Of a stretch of 6,249 nucleotides of DNA, positions 5,307-6,249 are shown one piece after another. Position 1 is the first letter of the stretch. Each line of letters opens with the position of its first letter. Where the stretch lies: positions 1-6,249 of the forward strand of contig CAJUIY010000068.1 of the NCBI GenBank assembly GCA_910586865.1, given 5' to 3'. The notes under the pieces were generated by a model, which was given only the letters and a program-made list of their open reading frames with translations, did not search any database and had not been told where the DNA came from. The position numbers and the translations under genes were made by a program. This DNA comes from an uncultured Bacilli bacterium. Its GTDB lineage: Bacteria; Bacillota_I; Bacilli_A; RF39; UBA660.

Positions 5307-5993
5307 ATGGAAAGATATTTTAAGTCTTCAATTTTAACATCTACACTATTATTTTGTTTAGGTATATTATTAATATTTGAATCAGAAGTTACAGTTATTA
5401 CCATTTCTTATGTAATTGGTTCTATTTTAGTGGCAGCAGGAACTTTTGCATTAATTCGATATGTATCAGTAAATAAAAAAGGATTTGATGCATCAGAATT
5501 AGATCTTTTATATGGGATTGTAACAATCATTTTAGGAATTTTAATCATCACTCATCCACAAGCTATTGCTAGTATTATTCCAATTATACTTGGCATTGCA
5601 ATTATTATAAGTAGTGCATCAAAAATTCAGTATGCATTCAATTTGAAGAATAATGAAAATGACTTATGGAAAACAACAATGGCTATTGCGATTATCAGTA
5701 CTATTTGTGGAATTGTTTTACTATTCAATCCTTTTGCAGGCGCACTATTATTAATGAGAATAGTGGGAGTATTTATTGTTATCTATTCGATATTAGATAT
5801 TGTATCAACCTATATTATAAAGAAAAATGTGGAGGAATTTAAATCAATAGCAAGAGAAGACTTCACAGAAGCAGAAGTGGTAGAGATAAATGAAGAGAGT
5901 AAGGATGAAGGAGAAGTAAAGAAAGAGCAAAAAAAGAAAAGTAGTAGTAATAAAAAACGAAAAAGAAAGAAAAATAAAGAAGAAGGTAATTAG
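5307..5993 (+). CDS. DUF308/HdeD-family membrane protein with a charged C-terminal tail
   Basis: The 228-residue product has six predicted transmembrane segments (about 8-24, 30-52, 66-82, 86-106, 123-140 and 146-170). They form three helical hairpins, each with a repeated turn: LGILLIFESE, LGILIITHPQ and CGIVLLFNPF. This three-fold repeat is the hallmark of the DUF308 family, which includes the acid-resistance membrane protein HdeD of Escherichia coli; the biochemical role in Bacillota is unknown. After the last helix comes a tail of about 55 residues: first acidic (EDFTEAEVVEINEESKDEGE), then strongly basic (KKKSSSNKKRKRKKNK), likely cytoplasmic and disordered. The tail is an addition to the usual membrane core. 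AAGGAGG seven bases before the ATG fixes the start. A small membrane protein gene follows five bases after its stop, pointing to coupled expression. Confidence 0.85.
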   Translation: MERYFKSSILTSTLLFCLGILLIFESEVTVITISYVIGSILVAAGTFALIRYVSVNKKGFDASELDLLYGIVTIILGILIITHPQAIASIIPIILGIAIIISSASKIQYAFNLKNNENDLWKTTMAIAIISTICGIVLLFNPFAGALLLMRIVGVFIVIYSILDIVSTYIIKKNVEEFKSIAREDFTEAEVVEINEESKDEGEVKKEQKKKSSSNKKRKRKKNKEEGN

Positions 5994-5998
5994 AATAT

Positions 5999-6181
5999 AT
6001 GAGAAACGTTATATGGAATGTATTATTTTATATTGATAAGCAGAAACTAAATGAACTAAATGAGAAGGTATTTAATTTTGTAAATAATAATTTTTCTGGT
6101 GTTATTGGAGGAATCTTTCTATTATTTCTTATTCTAATAGTAGCATTCTCTTTTATTTCTAATTCTTCGAGAAAACAATAG
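5999..6181 (+). CDS. Small single-span membrane protein (60 aa), unknown
   Basis: The product has an N-terminal amphipathic, partly charged region (residues 1-30, including DKQKLNELNEKVFNFVNN), one strongly hydrophobic segment at about 34-54 (GVIGGIFLLFLILIVAFSFI) and a short basic end (SSRKQ). No lipobox or known motif is seen. It begins five bases after the DUF308 gene; its likely ribosome binding site, GAAGG at 5982-5986, lies inside the end of that gene with a 12-base gap, so translational coupling is likely. It may be a partner of the DUF308 protein, but this rests only on position. No terminator is visible in the remaining 68 bases; a TATAAT at 6240-6245 with no -35 may belong to a gene beyond the window. 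Confidence 0.65.
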   Translation: MRNVIWNVLFYIDKQKLNELNEKVFNFVNNNFSGVIGGIFLLFLILIVAFSFISNSSRKQ

Positions 6182-6249
6182 ATATAAAGATGTGTCAGGA
6201 CAAAATAATGAATTAAAAACAAGATAGTTATTAAAGACTTATAATATAA

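Noticed and set aside
6028..6222. 64-residue minus-strand frame over the 60-aa membrane protein
   Set aside because: It is antisense to a frame with better start context and a clear transmembrane pattern; its content is low-complexity Phe/Ser.
1..6249. CRISPR array, riboswitch or rRNA
   Set aside because: No regularly spaced repeats and no recognisable riboswitch core or rRNA segment were seen on either strand.

Overview
The window is very A+T-rich (roughly 70-75 % by eye). It has strong AGGAGG-type ribosome binding sites, extended -10 promoters and short T-rich terminators. Every Trp codon I checked in the main genes is TGG, the tRNA-Trp anticodon is CCA, and TGA ends the partial first frame, so the standard bacterial code fits. 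With the YerB-like, GpsA, DUF308 and lipoprotein genes, this points to chromosomal DNA of a low-GC Bacillota, plausibly an uncultured gut Bacilli or Erysipelotrichia-like lineage. The lineage is inference.

Layout. (1) Positions 1-1091, plus strand: the C-terminal end of a membrane protein enters from the window edge and overlaps an unrecognised 321-residue soluble protein. (2) 1174-1820, plus strand: a small lipoprotein gene with an extended -10 promoter and a strong bidirectional terminator. (3) 1882-2956, all minus strand: a tRNA-Trp(CCA) with its own promoter and terminator, a 55-residue Cys-rich protein gene, then a promoter-bearing Fic-family gene that has lost its catalytic segment by an in-frame internal deletion, and behind it a second, more decayed Fic copy. 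(4) 3020-5196, plus strand: an operator-like inverted repeat and promoter, a membrane-anchored YerB-like (DUF3048) protein, and gpsA. (5) 5266-6181, plus strand: a DUF308/HdeD-type membrane protein and a coupled 60-residue single-span membrane protein.

The plus-strand genes at 3108-6181 look like ordinary envelope and lipid housekeeping functions. GpsA supplies sn-glycerol-3-phosphate for phospholipids; its neighbours are membrane or surface proteins of poorly known role. The minus-strand block is the accessory part. Its most informative content is the pair of degenerate Fic genes. Both lack the HPFx(D/E)GNGR motif but keep the N-terminal helices and the C-terminal inhibitory-helix region of the class III (NmFic-like) family. 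I see no convincing new multi-gene system. The best candidates for new biology are the expressed-looking, catalytically headless Fic protein, the Cys-rich microprotein behind tRNA-Trp, and the orphan pair at the left edge.
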